22,448 bases of DNA, taken from positions 1-22,448 of the forward strand of contig JASJQH010007061.1 of the NCBI GenBank assembly GCA_040143965.1, given 5' to 3'. The position numbers and the translations under genes are program-made. Position 1 is the first letter of the stretch. Each line of letters starts with the position of its first letter. The stretch comes from Basidiobolus ranarum (lineage: Eukaryota; Basidiobolomycota; Basidiobolomycetes; Basidiobolales). The notes below the pieces were generated by a model that saw only the letters and a program-made list of their open reading frames with translations, did no database searches and was not told where the DNA came from. Below, one piece after another: positions 22,172-22,448 of the stretch.

Positions 22172-22184
22172 CCCTCCCTCAACT
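22172..22184 (-). other. Polypurine tract before 3' LTR
   Basis: AGTTGAGGGAGGG on the minus strand directly abuts the LTR start TGTTG. This is the plus-strand priming site expected of an LTR retrotransposon read right to left. The internal region on its right shows no intact pol frame before the window ends. Confidence 0.55.
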
Positions 22185-22263
22185 AAATAGTCATATAAAC
22201 TAATCCTGATAAAGGTCTAAATTTCTGAAATTTCTGTCTAGCTACTGGTTTGGTTAATATTGT

Positions 22264-22448
22264 TAAAGTATTTGGGAGCCTGTTGGAAGTGGTTTGGAGA
22301 ATTAGAGGAATTGGTGGTTTTCACTTGTTGATTTACTGAGTAGAAAGTTGACATTTATAGTTTTGTCAAGATGTAAACAAAACTAACATGTATAATATGT
22401 TAAGGAAGGTCCCAGGAACATGTGTGCAAAGTTTGGGGCTTCTAGCAA
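22264..22448. repeat. Direct repeat A, copy 2, reaches the window edge
   Basis: Second copy of the 21825-22018 sequence, starting TAAAGTATTTGGGAGCCTGT and ending at the last base of the window. The spacing between copies is about 440 bp and encloses the LTR and its polypurine tract. The arrangement suggests a tandem unit of about 440 bp or two nested insertions; the repeat may continue past the edge. Confidence 0.8.

Noticed and set aside
21825-22448. CRISPR array or satellite at the right edge
   Set aside because: Only two copies of about 190 bp with a 245-bp spacer and an LTR between; no short regular repeats. The sequence is eukaryotic.

Overview
The window is a stretch of nuclear DNA from a eukaryote with compact genes. 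Introns are mostly about 50-130 bp with GT-AG borders, intergenic gaps are short around genes, and base composition is AT-rich. The gene set includes an Ipi1/TEX10 ribosome-biogenesis protein, Trm7, a Mod5-type tRNA isopentenyltransferase with a C-terminal zinc finger, UDP-xylose synthase, a secreted glutaminyl cyclase and an HROB-like MCM8/9 cofactor. Together these fit a fungus, probably one outside the Dikarya (Mucoromycota-like). That placement is inferred from gene content and intron style and was not tested by a search.

Layout, left to right. (1) 1-855, minus strand: 5' part of a secreted glutaminyl-peptide cyclotransferase that runs off the left edge. It is divergent from (2) tRNA dimethylallyltransferase, 1125-3288, plus, 11 exons. 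(3) UDP-glucuronate decarboxylase, 3461-4783, minus, 3 exons, converging on (2). (4) About 4 kb without protein genes, 4784-8735. It holds two of three copies of a nearly identical ~200-230 bp repeat, a very short copia-like LTR with a primer-binding-site-like flank, an orphan polypurine tract and a tRNA-Pro(CGG) gene. (5) A 912-residue multi-KH RNA-binding protein, 8736-12356, plus, 15 exons. (6) TRM7 tRNA 2'-O-methyltransferase, 12981-14435, minus, 8 exons. (7) HROB-like recombination factor, 14875-17188, minus, 4 exons. (8) A gap with a second identical tRNA-Pro(CGG) and the third repeat copy, inverted. (9) IPI1/TEX10, 18249-21325, minus, 17 exons. (10) A repeat-rich right edge with a second short LTR preceded by a polypurine tract and flanked by two direct repeats.

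The exon models were built by hand from reading-frame continuity, GT-AG borders and family conservation. In every complete model the exon lengths sum to a multiple of three with an intact frame. The genes do not form a single pathway. Two enzymes (the Mod5 type and Trm7) modify tRNA anticodon loops and IPI1 acts in 60S ribosome maturation, so translation is a loose theme, most likely by chance. The most unusual items are the HROB orthologue in a likely fungus, the young three-copy repeat, the pair of identical odd tRNA-Pro genes, and the short-LTR element family.
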